A DNA stretch of 5,459 nt from positions 1 to 5,459 of the forward strand of contig JAHWYE010000132.1 of the NCBI GenBank assembly GCA_020028195.1. Reading direction: 5' to 3'. The position numbers and the translations under genes are program-made. Origin of the DNA: Nitrospirota bacterium. Lineage in GTDB: Bacteria > Nitrospirota > Nitrospiria > Nitrospirales > Nitrospiraceae. The notes under the pieces were generated by a model. That model searched no databases. It worked only from the letters and a program-made list of their open reading frames with translations, and was not told the DNA's origin. Below, piece by piece: positions 5,349 through 5,459 of the stretch (position 1 is the stretch's first letter; every line of letters starts with the position of its first letter).

Positions 5349-5459
5349 ATGGAATGCAGCAAGTGCCGAGGCTTCATGGTAGAGGAATGGGTTCCGGACT
5401 TTTCTCCTGAAGAAGAGTTTGCCTGGCGGTGTGTGAACTGCGGCCTGATTGTGGATACG
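5349..5459 (+). CDS. small zinc-ribbon protein, 5' part (runs off the right edge)
   Basis: The first 37 codons of a gene are present and the frame is open to the edge. The product starts MECSKCRGFMVEEWVPD and continues to AWRCVNCGLIVDT. The two pairs, CSKC (residues 3-6) and CVNC (29-32), are spaced like the knuckles of a treble-clef or rubredoxin-like zinc ribbon. Small proteins of this shape, usually about 50-80 residues, are common and mostly uncharacterised in environmental bacteria, where they may act as adaptors or regulators; no function can be assigned here. The start is well supported by AAGGAGG 8 nt upstream, and a plausible promoter with operator-like repeats lies before it. Whether the protein is small or the ribbon fronts a larger domain cannot be decided from this window. 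Confidence 0.75.
   Translation, partial: MECSKCRGFMVEEWVPDFSPEEEFAWRCVNCGLIVDT

Noticed and set aside
5132..5410. A 92-residue plus-strand open frame across the right intergenic region
   Set aside because: The translation is low-information and Pro/Arg-rich, has no ribosome binding site at its start, spans the promoter and operator-like repeats, and overlaps the better supported zinc-ribbon gene in another frame.

Overview
The window is compact, moderately GC-rich bacterial chromosome with ordinary housekeeping and accessory metabolism genes. Nothing in it looks like a phage, insertion sequence, CRISPR array or RNA gene. The gene style suggests a Gram-negative environmental bacterium: GTG starts, GTGA stop/start overlaps, an EttA-type ABC-F protein, a zinc-ribbon NUDIX protein, and a secreted DUF2059-like protein with a Sec signal peptide. 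Nitrospira or a relative, or a proteobacterium, would fit, but this is an impression from protein style and not a demonstrated placement.

Left part (1-1198). The 5' end of a minus-strand GNAT acetyltransferase gene runs off the left edge and was recognised from the reverse-complement reading. Its N-terminal coding frame carries an in-frame TGA between the only plausible ATG and the first conserved strand. A divergent intergenic region follows, with a TATACT -10-like box and a perfect TTTCGCGAAA palindrome. Next is a plus-strand gene for a secreted, mostly helical protein with a DUF2059-like C-terminus.

Middle part (1220-4412). Three minus-strand genes form a tight operon, read from right to left: ettA (ABC-F translation factor), an atypical NAD(P)-binding SDR, and a polytopic DUF1295/steroid-5-alpha-reductase-like membrane protein. 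The first two are 8 nt apart and the last two share a GTGA overlap, so translational coupling is likely. The two downstream genes plausibly act as a pair of NAD(P)H-dependent redox enzymes on a lipid-like substrate. Their link to EttA is probably co-transcription only.

Right part (4413-5459). A divergent promoter region separates ettA from a plus-strand NUDIX hydrolase with an N-terminal four-cysteine zinc ribbon. After it come overlapping inverted repeats that can fold as a terminator or a pseudoknot-like element. A 261-bp intergenic region then holds an ATTAGAA-N2-TTCTAAT palindrome plus a third half-site, just upstream of an extended -10 promoter. The window ends inside a small two-CxxC zinc-ribbon protein gene with a strong ribosome binding site.

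No clearly new multi-gene system is visible. The points most worth checking are the interrupted GNAT start, the three-half-site operator before the small zinc-ribbon gene, and the nested inverted repeats after the NUDIX gene.
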